In this document: positions 45,002 to 53,701 of the stretch, in pieces
Layout: each line of letters starts with the position of its first letter
Numbering within the stretch: the first letter of the stretch is position 1
Source: Brevibacterium oceani
GTDB lineage: Bacteria > Actinomycetota > Actinomycetes > Actinomycetales > Brevibacteriaceae
Direction: 5' to 3'
Length of the DNA: 64,000 bases
Assembly (NCBI RefSeq): GCF_013623835.1
Contig: NZ_JABKDE010000003.1
Location: 186,001-250,000 of the forward strand
Notes under the pieces: generated by a model
What the model saw: only the letters and a program-made list of their open reading frames with translations
Databases searched by the model: none
Told to the model about the DNA's origin: nothing
Made by a program: the position numbers and the translations under genes

Positions 45002-46279
45002 TCAGTCCGCGTCGAGGCCGGCACCATCAGCATCACCCTGAGCGGCCGACTTCAGCCCCAACCACCCCAACACTTCCTCGGTGTGTTCGCCCAGGTCCGG
45101 CCCGAGGTGGTCGATGGAGATGGATTCGCCGCCGATGACCGGAGTGATGCCGGGGAAGGCGACGTCTTCGAGCATCTCCTCGCCGGTGGACACGTCGTGG
45201 TGCTGGATCATGCCGCGAGCGGTCAGTTGCTCGTCGGCGACGAGGTCCTCAGCGGTATAGATCGGGCCGGCTGGGACCCCGGCCTCCTCCAGGACCGCCA
45301 CCACGTCCTCAACCGAGCGTTCGGCACACCACGCCCCGATCGCCTCGTCGAGTTCCTCACGCCGATCCCAGCGTCCGGCGTTCGTCTGCAGGTCGGCATC
45401 CTCGGCGAGGTCGGGACGGTCGATCGCTGCCATCAGCCGGCCGAAGATTCCGTCCCCATTGCCGGCGATGACCACGGATTTCCCGCCGGCGCAGAGGTAG
45501 CCGTTCGAGGGCGCGATGCCCTCCATCCGACCCCCGGTGCGGGTGCGGATCTCACCGAACGCGGAATAGTCGGGGACGAGAGATTCCATCACGGAGAACA
45601 TCGCCTCGTTGAGCGCCACGTCCACGGTCCGCTCGGACAGAGGGCCCTCCCCTTCGAATCCGTGCGCGGACCCGACTACCGCCTCGGCGGCTCCGGCGAT
45701 CTTCTGCCGCTGTCGGTCGAAGAGCATCATCACGGCGCCGAACGCGGCCTGCATTCCGGCGATCGAATCGCCGATCGAGATGCCCACGCGCACGGGTGGG
45801 CGGTCGGGGTCGCCGACGAGTTCGCGGAACCCGGAGTATCCTTCGGCCACGGCTGCGAATCCGGGGCGGGCGGACATCGGGCCGGTCTGCCCGAACGCGG
45901 AGATCCGCACGAGCACGAGGTCGGGGTTGGCGGCTTCGAGAACGTCCGGGCCGAGCCCCCACTTCTCGAGGGTTCCCGGGCGGAAGTTCTCCAGCAGGAT
46001 GTCGCTGCGGCGGACGAGTTCGAGCACGGCTTCGCGGCCTTCGTCGCTGCGCAGGTCGAGCACGACGGACTTCTTGTTGCGGTTGATCGTGCGGTAGAGC
46101 ATCGAGGTGTCGCCGGCTTTGAGCCGCCAATTGCGCAGCTCATCGCCGGTGCCGGGACGTTCGACCTTGATCACCTCGGCACCGAAATCGGCGAGCATCC
46201 GCCCGGCGGTGGGCGCGGCGATGTAATTGCCGAGTTCGAGGACTCGCACACCGGTGAGGGGAAGTCGGCGCGTGCTCAT
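45002..46279 (-). CDS. CaiB/BaiF-family CoA-transferase, close paralogue of the 25987 gene
   Basis: A 425-residue class III CoA-transferase. From LTGVRVLELGNYIAAPTAGR through FGAEVIKVERPGTGDELRNW to NRNKKSVVLDLRS and LLENFRPGTLEKWGLGPDVL it matches the 25987 product almost residue for residue, so a duplication or parallel acquisition is likely. The candidate Asp lies in GISIGDSIAG. AGGAG is 8 nt before the ATG. The middle of the protein (near residue 210) differs in a low-complexity insert. No lyase is adjacent, but a symporter pair lies upstream; it may share the lyases of the other operons. Confidence 0.87.
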   Translation of the reverse strand: MSTRRLPLTGVRVLELGNYIAAPTAGRMLADFGAEVIKVERPGTGDELRNWRLKAGDTSMLYRTINRNKKSVVLDLRSDEGREAVLELVRRSDILLENFRPGTLEKWGLGPDVLEAANPDLVLVRISAFGQTGPMSARPGFAAVAEGYSGFRELVGDPDRPPVRVGISIGDSIAGMQAAFGAVMMLFDRQRQKIAGAAEAVVGSAHGFEGEGPLSERTVDVALNEAMFSVMESLVPDYSAFGEIRTRTGGRMEGIAPSNGYLCAGGKSVVIAGNGDGIFGRLMAAIDRPDLAEDADLQTNAGRWDRREELDEAIGAWCAERSVEDVVAVLEEAGVPAGPIYTAEDLVADEQLTARGMIQHHDVSTGEEMLEDVAFPGITPVIGGESISIDHLGPDLGEHTEEVLGWLGLKSAAQGDADGAGLDAD

Positions 46280-46433
46280 AACGATGCTCCTAGTCGTGCG
46301 TGGATCGCTGTGGCGGGCAGGTCGGTCCTCCTATGGTGCCAGGTGCGGACCGCCTCGGCGCACATATTCGCATCCCCAGATCGCCGACAGACCCACCTCG
46401 CCGAGGTTGCCCACCGTCGACCTGCACCGAAAC

Positions 46434-47882
46434 CTACGCGCGTTGACCGAGGGACTCCGCCGGTGCGTGCGTGCGGTTCCGACCGACACCGGCGCGCACG
46501 GCTTCGCAGAACGCGACGACCACGATGTTGACGCCGAGGCCGATGATGCCTTCGCTGATCGCCCAGGGCAGGGGCAGCCAGAACGTGTATGCGATGACGA
46601 CGATGAGTCCCGCGGCAAGGCCCGCGATGATCGAGTTGACGCTGAGGCGGCCGCGGAAGAAGAGAGCCGCGGCGATCGCCGGAGCCAGCTGGTCGAGGCC
46701 GGAGAACGTCAGCAGCAGCAGATTCGCGAGCAGATCCGGCATGACGATGGCCAGCAGCAGCGACAGTCCGGTGGCGACGACGACGATGATCTGCGTGGCC
46801 GTGAACTGGTGGCGTTCGGACTTGATGCGGAAGACGTTGCGCGAGGCGAGTGTCGAGATGCCGATGAGCAGCGCAGCCGAGGGCACCATGGCGGTGGTGA
46901 TGCCGGCGACGGCGAGGATGCCGATGACCCAGTCGGGGAACATCTGCCCGGCGAGGTGGAGCAGCGCGGAGTCGGCGTCGGTGTTGCGTCCAAGGATGAC
47001 GACGGCGACGTAGCCGACGATGAGGGGCAGGACGATGAAGGTGTTGTAGATCGGCAGCCACAGGTAGTTCTGCCGCAGGACCGCGGAGCTGCGGGCGGCG
47101 AGGATCGGCGGCCACATGTGCGGCAGGGTCACGAAGGCCACGCCGATGGCGCTGATCGCCATGTTCGAGATGTACCAGGGGATGCCGTATTCCTCGGTGC
47201 CGTGGACGGAGAGCAGGTCGGGCATGGTCGCGGCGACGGTGTCGAAGACGGTGGTGAAGCCGCCGGTGAAGTGGATGGGGATCGAGATGCAGACGACGAA
47301 GAGCATGACGAGCATGAGGGCGTCTTTGAAGTACGCGGTCGTGGCGACTCCGCGCAGTCCCGACCACAGGACGAAGGCGACGACGAGGATGAAGGCGATG
47401 ACCATCGACCACACTCCGGTGGCGCGATCGCCGGTGACGAGTTGGACGATGAGTCCGAGCCCGGTGATCTGCAGCTGCAGATAGGGCAGCAGGAAGACGA
47501 CTCCGCAGACGCCGGCGATGACGCCGAGGGTGCGTGAGGAATAGCTGTGCTCGAGGAAGTCGGCCTGTGTCAGGTGTCCGCGGGCCTTGGCCATCCGCCA
47601 GATCTTCGGGCCGATGAAGTAGAGGACGAGATAGCCCAGGGGAACGTAGGGCATCGAGTAGAAGGCCGCGGCGCCTCCGGAGACGACGAGTCCGGCGGTG
47701 CCGAGGAAGGTGAAGGTCGTGAAGGTCTCGCCGGCCTGGAGCAGCCAGGTGGTGGCGACGCCGAAGCGTCGGCCGCCGACGGTCCATTCGGAGAGGTCGG
47801 CATTCGGCTTCTTGCGGCCGATGAAGCCGAGGATCGCGACGAGGACGATGCCTGCGAGAGCGACGATTTCGACGGTGCTCAT
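46434..47882 (-). CDS. Sodium:solute symporter (SSS family)
   Basis: A 482-residue LeuT-fold transporter with about 13 TM helices. DLSEWTVGGRRFGVATTWLL near residue 30 and AGETFTTFTFLGTAG are typical of the pantothenate/monocarboxylate branch. TM8 carries ITTAMVPSAALLIGISTLAS, matching the Na+ site pattern. GGAGGA lies 6 nt before the ATG, 1 nt after the DUF3311 stop, so both are made together. SSS members with a DUF3311 partner usually carry short organic acids. It may feed the CoA-transferase 154 bp downstream. Confidence 0.92.
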   Translation of the reverse strand: MSTVEIVALAGIVLVAILGFIGRKKPNADLSEWTVGGRRFGVATTWLLQAGETFTTFTFLGTAGLVVSGGAAAFYSMPYVPLGYLVLYFIGPKIWRMAKARGHLTQADFLEHSYSSRTLGVIAGVCGVVFLLPYLQLQITGLGLIVQLVTGDRATGVWSMVIAFILVVAFVLWSGLRGVATTAYFKDALMLVMLFVVCISIPIHFTGGFTTVFDTVAATMPDLLSVHGTEEYGIPWYISNMAISAIGVAFVTLPHMWPPILAARSSAVLRQNYLWLPIYNTFIVLPLIVGYVAVVILGRNTDADSALLHLAGQMFPDWVIGILAVAGITTAMVPSAALLIGISTLASRNVFRIKSERHQFTATQIIVVVATGLSLLLAIVMPDLLANLLLLTFSGLDQLAPAIAAALFFRGRLSVNSIIAGLAAGLIVVIAYTFWLPLPWAISEGIIGLGVNIVVVAFCEAVRAGVGRNRTHAPAESLGQRA

Positions 47883-47883
47883 C

Positions 47884-48231
47884 TCAGTCCTCCCCTCCGT
47901 TGTCGCCGCGCTTTCGGGTCGGGGCAGTCGCGTCGGTCTCGGTGGCGTCGAGCTGTTCGGCCTCTTCGAGGGCGAGATCGTCGAGGTGGCTCTGTCGTTC
48001 CAGGTCGGGACGGGTCTTTTCGATGATGAGGAGGATTCCGGTGACGAGGAGGCTGCCGGGAATGCAGGTCCACCACAGGATGGCCGGCAGGCCGAGGAAC
48101 AGGTGGGGACCGTTGAAGATCGGCAGCCACTGGAGGACGAAGGCGGCGATCACCGGGATGAGGCAGAGGATCACCCACGTCGTGACGCGACCTTTCGTGA
48201 CCCGTTGTGGGTCGGTGTTGGCTGTGTTCAT
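47884..48231 (-). CDS. DUF3311 small membrane subunit
   Basis: A 115-residue protein with two TM helices at about residues 18-36 and 45-68 and an acidic, hydrophilic tail. The LPIFNGPHLFLGLPAILWWT block is the DUF3311 signature. Such proteins are regularly encoded just before SSS-family symporters and are thought to be accessory subunits. The gene ends 1 nt before the symporter start. No other function is known. Confidence 0.87.
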   Translation of the reverse strand: MNTANTDPQRVTKGRVTTWVILCLIPVIAAFVLQWLPIFNGPHLFLGLPAILWWTCIPGSLLVTGILLIIEKTRPDLERQSHLDDLALEEAEQLDATETDATAPTRKRGDNGGED

Positions 48232-48390
48232 CGTGTCCCCCGCACTCGTTCGGCCGGTCGGCTGGGCCGGTCAGCTCGGCCGGTCTGGACGGCCGGCAGT
48301 CCGACCACCGTGGTTCAGACCACATCCATCTTCTCTCCACGACCGTGTCGAGATGGCCGCGAAATGCCGCTGAAGGCAAAGTCGCGTTGA

Positions 48391-48483
48391 GAAGTTGGGT
48401 TGGTTGAACAGCAGCTGTGGCTTTACCAGCAGGGCGGCCAGGAACAGGGTAGCCAGCAGGGTGGATTCGACCAGAACCGCTGA
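48391..48483 (+). pseudogene. Orphan 3' end of a Gln/Gly-rich protein gene
   Basis: A 30-codon open stretch without start or ribosome site ends in TGA at 48481-48483. It encodes YQQGGQEQGSQQGGFDQNR at its end, a low-complexity tail unlike shadow translations of this genome. A perfect terminator hairpin follows 52 bp later. It looks like the surviving end of a deleted gene. The rest of the 372-bp gap 48232-48603 shows no gene. Confidence 0.35.
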
Positions 48484-48534
48484 CCCTCATCAGCACCAGG
48501 CTCTGACGTCATCACCCTGTCGTCGATCGAGCAC

Positions 48535-48567
48535 ACGAGCGGCGCACCGCCTCGGTGCGCCGCTCGT
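48535..48567. terminator. Bidirectional terminator hairpin
   Basis: A perfect 15-bp stem (ACGAGCGGCGCACCG) with a 3-nt loop, between the orphan gene end on the plus strand and the stop of the fumarylacetoacetase-family gene 37 bp away on the minus strand. Confidence 0.75.
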
Positions 48568-48603
48568 CGCATTCACCGCCCGCATTCGCGGGAGGGACGA
48601 CTT

Positions 48604-49455
48604 TCACTCCGTGACGGTGACAACCTGCCGGTGCCGCCCGAGGCCCTCGATCTCGACCTCGACGACATCGCCGTCGGCCAAGTATGGGTACTTTCCGGAC
48701 ATCGCTACGCCTTGCGGGGTGCCGGTGAGGATGACGTCACCGGGCTCGAAGGCCATCGCCTGGCTGAGCTGATGGATGATCTCTCCGACGGAGAAGATCA
48801 GGTCGCTCGTTGATGAATCCTGCCTGACCTCACCATTGACCCAACTGCGCAGTCGCAGATCACCGGGGTCCACCTCGGCGGTGGGGCTGATCCACGGCCC
48901 CAACGGGGTGAACCCGGGCAGGTTCTTGCCCTTCGACCACTGTCCGCCGGACTCCTCGATCTGGAGGCGACGTTCGGACAGATCGTTGGCAAGCACGTAG
49001 CCGGCGACGTGGTCGAGCCCCTCCTCCGCCGAGGCGACTCTGTAGGCCCGCGCGCCGATGACCACTCCCAGCTCGACCTCCCAATCGGCCTTCGTGGCTG
49101 AAGGAGGCAGCTCGATCGCGTCGGTGGGCCCGGAGATCGTCGAAGGCATCTTGAAGAAGATGACGGGGCGTTCGGGCGGTTCGGCACCAGCTTCTCTGGC
49201 ATGTGCGGCGTAGTTCATGCCCACGCACACGATCGCAGACGGCCTGGTCAGCGGTGCGCCGATGCGCATTTCTGCGGCTCCGTCGAGTTCTTCCAGCTCA
49301 CCGGTGTCGAGTGCGTCCCGCACCCGAGCGATGCCTCCGGCGGCGAAGAATGCCGGGTCGATGTCGTCAGTCAGTGGGCGAAGGTCGAAGCAGACTCCGT
49401 CGTCGCGGACCACCGGAATCTCGTGTTCGGGCGGCCCCAAGCGCAGCAGTTCCAT
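48604..49455 (-). CDS. Fumarylacetoacetate hydrolase-family protein
   Basis: A 283-residue FAH-fold enzyme. ICVGMNYAAHAREAG near residue 75, PVIFFKMPSTISGPTDAIEL, then the metal-binding E-x-E of DWEVELGVVIG near residue 125 and the terminal GDVILTGTPQGVAMSG are all present. Family members hydrolyse C-C bonds in acylpyruvates, hydrate 2-oxopent-4-enoates or decarboxylate oxaloacetate; some actinobacterial ones are ureidoglycolate lyase or 2,4-diketo-3-deoxy acid hydrolases. AGAGGA lies before the ATG. In this sugar-acid context hydrolysis of a 2,4-diketo-3-deoxy acid is a reasonable but untested idea. Confidence 0.9.
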   Translation of the reverse strand: MELLRLGPPEHEIPVVRDDGVCFDLRPLTDDIDPAFFAAGGIARVRDALDTGELEELDGAAEMRIGAPLTRPSAIVCVGMNYAAHAREAGAEPPERPVIFFKMPSTISGPTDAIELPPSATKADWEVELGVVIGARAYRVASAEEGLDHVAGYVLANDLSERRLQIEESGGQWSKGKNLPGFTPLGPWISPTAEVDPGDLRLRSWVNGEVRQDSSTSDLIFSVGEIIHQLSQAMAFEPGDVILTGTPQGVAMSGKYPYLADGDVVEVEIEGLGRHRQVVTVTE

Positions 49456-49948
49456 ACGGTTCCTCTCTACTTTCAGTCGGCCACATCGTTGTGACCTGCG
49501 GCCACGCTAACGAGTTCTCGCGCTTCAGGGCGTCGTCGTTCAAATGTCGAGCATAAGCACTCTCGAACAGGCACAGGCCCCGGTTGCACCGACCAAGTTT
49601 GTGCAGCGTCTCCAGATTCATAGCTCAATGCTGGTCAAGAGCGGCATTCATCAAGTGCATGAGGGCAAGCCCGAGCGTGATAGTCGATTCGACACCAGCT
49701 TGTAGTCTCACCGTGCCCATTCCCCGGCTCGGCGCCGATCTTTACCCAGTTTACTCACTGGCACAGTAATGTACGCCCGGCTTCCTCATCTCCGTGCGCG
49801 GCGCTCAGCGAGTTCGCGCGCCATTTTCCGCTTTGACGGATTTGCCTCGGTCGATCCTACTGTTCCACCTGCAAGTGGTGGTGCACACGCAACTGTGATC
49901 TGCTCTGCCCGTCGTAGGGAGCGTAAACTCGGTATGTTCTGGGGACGG
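49456..49948. other. Gene-free 493-bp stretch
   Basis: Lower in GC than its surroundings. No coding sequence can be supported. A 31-codon minus-strand frame (49625-49720, starting MGTVRLQAGVEST) looks protein-like but matches nothing I know; it and a following frame from 49621 may be decayed regulator fragments. The promoter of the fumarylacetoacetase-family gene must lie here. Confidence 0.4.
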
Positions 49949-51571
49949 TCAGTCGACGCGGACCTCAATGAGGCGCAGCCCTGGACGCGGATAGAGCTCC
50001 GACAGGGCTACACCGAAGGCATCCGGACTTTCTACCCTCTGAGCCCTGGCACCGAATGACTCAGCAAAACGGACGAAGTCGGGATTCACGAGGTCTGTAC
50101 CGACAGTCCGGTCGGGATATCGGCGCTCCTGGTGCTCCCGAATTGTGCCGAACCGGCCGTTATTGACAACGATGACGAGAACGTCAAGATCGTACCTCGT
50201 TATCGTCGCCAGCTCCTGACCGTTCATCAGCAGACAGCCGTCACCGGCAAAAGCGACTACCGGTCGGCCCTGAGATTCGAAAGCTGCGGCGATGGCTGCG
50301 GGAATCCCATATCCCATCGCACCAGATTCGGTCCCGAGCTGGGTGTTGTGCTCCCGGTATCGGCGATACCTCTGCGCCCAGGCCGTATAGTTGCCGGCAC
50401 CCACCGTGAGGATGGCGTCTGAGGCGACATGTTGATCAAAGACTCGCATGAACCTCGCCGCGGCGGTGCCATCGGCAGCGAGTTTAGCCCTAGCCGCTAC
50501 GCAGGATTCACGCATTTCAGCAAACCACCGTCGACGGCCTGTGTTTACTGCAAGGCTCACCGGTAACTGGGCGATGAACTGTGCCGCCGAGCTGACGAGC
50601 CGCAGGTCGACGCGATGCCCTCGCTCGAGGACTTCGGCGCTCGGATGGACGTGGACAATTCTGCCATCTATTACACTGCCTGCAGCCGACTCGTCCGAAT
50701 ATAAGTTCAAGCTGGCCGTCGAGAGTGCATCCGGCCGCGTACCGAGAAAGACAATCACATCTGCGCGGGAGACGCGCTGCTCCAGTCCGGGTGTCGTATT
50801 CAAGCCCAAAGTCCCGGCATAGACTGCGGATTCATTATCGATGAGGTCCTGGCTGCGCACGGTCGTCACGATTGGAATGGAGGACCGTTCGGCAAAGTTC
50901 TGCAACAGCTCACACGCGTTGTGATCCGCCTGCCTGCCAAGAACGATAATAGGGCGTTCCGCGGACTCGAGCATCGACACTACTTCGGCGAGCCCAGTCG
51001 GGTGAGGGCCCGGCTCGGGCGGAGATTCTATCGCGTAGACCGTGTCCTCGACTTCCGTCGTGAGTACATCCTCGGGCAGAACGACCACAATTGGCCCGGG
51101 CTCTCCGCTCATCGAAGTCAGCAAGGCGCGGGAGACGATTTCGCCGGCACGTTCGGGCCTATTGATCTCGAGAACCTCCTTGGCCACCGGAGCGAACATC
51201 GACTGATAATCGATCTCTTGAAAGGCCTCACGGCCCGCAACGTAGCGCGGCACCTGTCCTATGAAGAGGATCATCGGGCTCGCGTCCTGTCTGGCGACGT
51301 GGACCCCGATCGAGGCGTTCGTGGCACCTGGTCCCCGAGTAACCATGCACACCCCTGGTCGACCGCTGATCCGGCCGGACGCAGCGGCCATCATCGCAGC
51401 ACCGCCTTCTTGACGGGCTACAATCATGTCGATGGAGTCCCGATGCTCGTAGAGTCCGTCGAGCACGCCGAGATAGCTTTCTCCCGGGACACCGAAGACG
51501 CGCGTAACCCCTCCGTACGCCAGTTGTTCGACGATGGCGTGTCCGGCCATCTTCCTTGTGTGGTCGCTCAT
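49949..51571 (-). CDS. Thiamine-diphosphate-dependent enzyme (acetolactate synthase-like)
   Basis: A 540-residue TPP enzyme with the three-domain layout of acetolactate synthase/benzoylformate decarboxylase. The N-terminal domain shows TRVFGVPGESYLGVLDGL and VARQEGGAAMMAAASGRISG with the catalytic Glu at about 55. The C-terminal TPP-binding motif starts FAGDGCLLMNGQELATITRY and ends in VNNGRFG. No regulatory subunit is adjacent, which argues against valine biosynthesis. With a DapA-family aldolase 45 bp downstream in the reading order's neighbourhood, a catabolic 2-oxo acid decarboxylase or carboligase is likely. GAGGG precedes the ATG. Confidence 0.87.
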   Translation of the reverse strand: MSDHTRKMAGHAIVEQLAYGGVTRVFGVPGESYLGVLDGLYEHRDSIDMIVARQEGGAAMMAAASGRISGRPGVCMVTRGPGATNASIGVHVARQDASPMILFIGQVPRYVAGREAFQEIDYQSMFAPVAKEVLEINRPERAGEIVSRALLTSMSGEPGPIVVVLPEDVLTTEVEDTVYAIESPPEPGPHPTGLAEVVSMLESAERPIIVLGRQADHNACELLQNFAERSSIPIVTTVRSQDLIDNESAVYAGTLGLNTTPGLEQRVSRADVIVFLGTRPDALSTASLNLYSDESAAGSVIDGRIVHVHPSAEVLERGHRVDLRLVSSAAQFIAQLPVSLAVNTGRRRWFAEMRESCVAARAKLAADGTAAARFMRVFDQHVASDAILTVGAGNYTAWAQRYRRYREHNTQLGTESGAMGYGIPAAIAAAFESQGRPVVAFAGDGCLLMNGQELATITRYDLDVLVIVVNNGRFGTIREHQERRYPDRTVGTDLVNPDFVRFAESFGARAQRVESPDAFGVALSELYPRPGLRLIEVRVD

Positions 51572-51616
51572 GTTCTGCCCTCTCGTGCTTCCTCCTCGCC
51601 TTCTCTGCCATCGATC

Positions 51617-52522
51617 TCAGAGAAGACCCCACGTCTCGAGGATCCGTGCCACCCGCTGCCTGTTCTCTGGTGACAACCGAGCCCCAGGAGGACGAACGTC
51701 CGCGCGGCCGAGTCCTAACTGGCTCAGGGCCTCCTTGACGGCGCTGACATTGTCTGCGCTGCCCTGTTCTGCTCGTACCTGCTCGAATTCGCGAACGCTG
51801 TCCCAGATTTCCATCGCGGCGGGGAAGTCTCCTTCGCGCAGGGAATCCGACATCGTACGCGACAGTTCAGGCGCGATCGATGCCAACCCCGAAGTAAACC
51901 CGTGTGCTCCCATCGCCGCATAGCCCGGGGCCGCGGGTTCGGCCAGGCCGGCGATCCAGGTGATCCTCTCGATCCCCACCTCACGGGCAACTGTGCCGAA
52001 CCGCACGGGATCCGGAACTGAATACTTCACACCCATGACGTTCGGACACGCTTCGATCAGCACATTGAAATCAGTTGCTTCGAGCAGAGGGTTGCGAACA
52101 TACGGTACAACTCCCAGCTCGGGCACGGCCTCGGCGATGATCCGGTTGTATGCCACCCACCCTTGCCTCGAAACGTATGGGTGAACGGGTTGGTGGATCA
52201 TAATCGCATGAGCGCCATGATCTCGTGCGAAATGCGCTTGCCTTATAGCCGTGTCAATGTCGAAACCGACCCCCGCCAACAAAAGTGAACCCTCGGCCAT
52301 GGCTTCGACCGTGAGTGTAACTCCCTGCTGTATCTCGGCCTCAGTAAGGGTATAGAACTCGCTCGTGTTCCCGTTCGCAGTGAGTACGGAGATTCCGCCG
52401 TCGGTCAGACGCCCGACCACGGACCGGTGAGCGTTCGCATCGATGGCGTTCTCCGAGTTGAAAGGTGTCGGCACGATCGCCACCACATCGGCCAGTCTCT
52501 GCTTGATCTCATCCAGCGTCAT
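51617..52522 (-). CDS. DapA-family aldolase/dehydratase
   Basis: A 301-residue DapA-superfamily TIM barrel. The oxo-acid loop is NGNTSEFYTLTEAE near residue 48, the catalytic Tyr lies in VVPYVRNPLLEATD near 140 and the Schiff-base Lys in MGVKYSVPDP near 162. NTSEF instead of GTTGE puts it outside true DapA and nearer the sugar-acid dehydratases. The ATG at 52522 has GAGG at a 6-nt spacing and is preferred over the two in-frame ATGs upstream. It lies between the TPP enzyme and the talarate dehydratase pseudogene, all on the minus strand. Confidence 0.87.
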   Translation of the reverse strand: MTLDEIKQRLADVVAIVPTPFNSENAIDANAHRSVVGRLTDGGISVLTANGNTSEFYTLTEAEIQQGVTLTVEAMAEGSLLLAGVGFDIDTAIRQAHFARDHGAHAIMIHQPVHPYVSRQGWVAYNRIIAEAVPELGVVPYVRNPLLEATDFNVLIEACPNVMGVKYSVPDPVRFGTVAREVGIERITWIAGLAEPAAPGYAAMGAHGFTSGLASIAPELSRTMSDSLREGDFPAAMEIWDSVREFEQVRAEQGSADNVSAVKEALSQLGLGRADVRPPGARLSPENRQRVARILETWGLL

Positions 52523-52581
52523 CGCATACCTCATTTCCATTGATTTGGTTTCTCGCCACCGGATTTCGTCGGCGAGGTGTC

Positions 52582-53641
52582 TCAGTTTCCGACTACGGTC
52601 GATTCGACGGGCCAGCCCCGAGCACGCTCGCTTAAATTGACTCTCAGGCCGGGACGGACCGGAATGATCATCCGACTATCCTTAATCTCGAGTCGCTCAT
52701 CGAAGATTGGCTCCAGCCAGTCGAAGTGTTCGACCCACGTCTCGCGTGGATAGCATGCAGCCAGATGGGCGTGGATCTCCATGACGAAATGCGGAGCGAC
52801 GTCGAGGCTCGCCTCATCGGCGAACGTCATCACCTGCAGATACTGACTGATTCCGCCAAGTCGGGGCGCATTGGGCTGCACACTGTCACATGCCTTTGCA
52901 GTGATGAGTTCCTTGAGATCAGTAACCGTACTGAGCATCGAGCGGCTCCTCACTCCACGTCAGATCGAATGCATCGAGCACACTGCCCATTCGCAGTGCC
53001 GTAGTTCTATCCCATTGCTGATTCGCGTCGACCATCCGAGGAGTCTCCTCGATGCGCCCCCGAAAGGCTTCGATCTTCTTGACGTCCTTTCGACGATCCG
53101 GCAGGCCGACCTTGCACTCGATCCCGCCGATTCCCCGCTCGATTGACTGTGAGGCAGCGTGTTTCACCTCGTCGAAGGATGAGCCGAGATAACCAACGGA
53201 AGTCTTATATGTCCGCACTAAGTCGCAGTAGGAGCCCAAGAACTTTGCCAGCGGTAGGTTGGCGCGTTTGGACTTGAGATCATAGGACGCAATATCAATC
53301 GCAGCCAGAGCCTGGGTGGCCAGTCCGGACCTTTCAACCGAAACGCCAGCCAAGAGCACCTTAGAATAATACTTCGCAGTATCATTGGGGTCCTCGCTAG
53401 TTGCGACACCGGCAACTTCTTTGGTGTAAGCGTACTGGGCCGCACCTTCCGCCCTCAGGCTGTAGGTAAAACCCAGACCGGTGGGACCCTCATTCTTGGC
53501 GATCTCGGCAACGAGCAGGTCCACGTCCCGCAGCGGCTGTTGGCGCCCTGTGATCACTTTCCCATCCGAGATAGGCCCTTGAAGTGGAACGAGAATGGAT
53601 GAAAGAGTGCTCGGCCCGACTGAATCCAACTGATATGACAA
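52582..53641 (-). pseudogene. L-talarate/galactarate dehydratase pseudogene
   Basis: A decayed paralogue of the 20896 gene. The first frame (53641-52919) runs from MSYQLDSVGPSTLSS to WSEEPLDA; the second (from about 52940 to 52582) resumes at MLSTVTDLKELITAKA and continues to the end. Compared with the intact copy, a 68-bp segment is missing between two GATGC copies, which removes the Mg2+-binding Glu of IATGEML and shifts the frame. Before that, the catalytic K-x-K has become E-C-K (GGIECKVG). Base composition is lower in GC than in the intact copy. No active enzyme can be made. Confidence 0.88.
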
Positions 53642-53701
53642 CTAGACGACCTCCGGGTGTGGTGTGTTCTGCCGTGTTCCGTTGCTCGAATTCTCAACAG
53701 C

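Noticed and set aside
52919..53641. Functional truncated enolase-superfamily protein
   Set aside because: It lacks the second half of the barrel and a metal ligand, and the catalytic K-x-K is altered; a pseudogene is the simpler reading.
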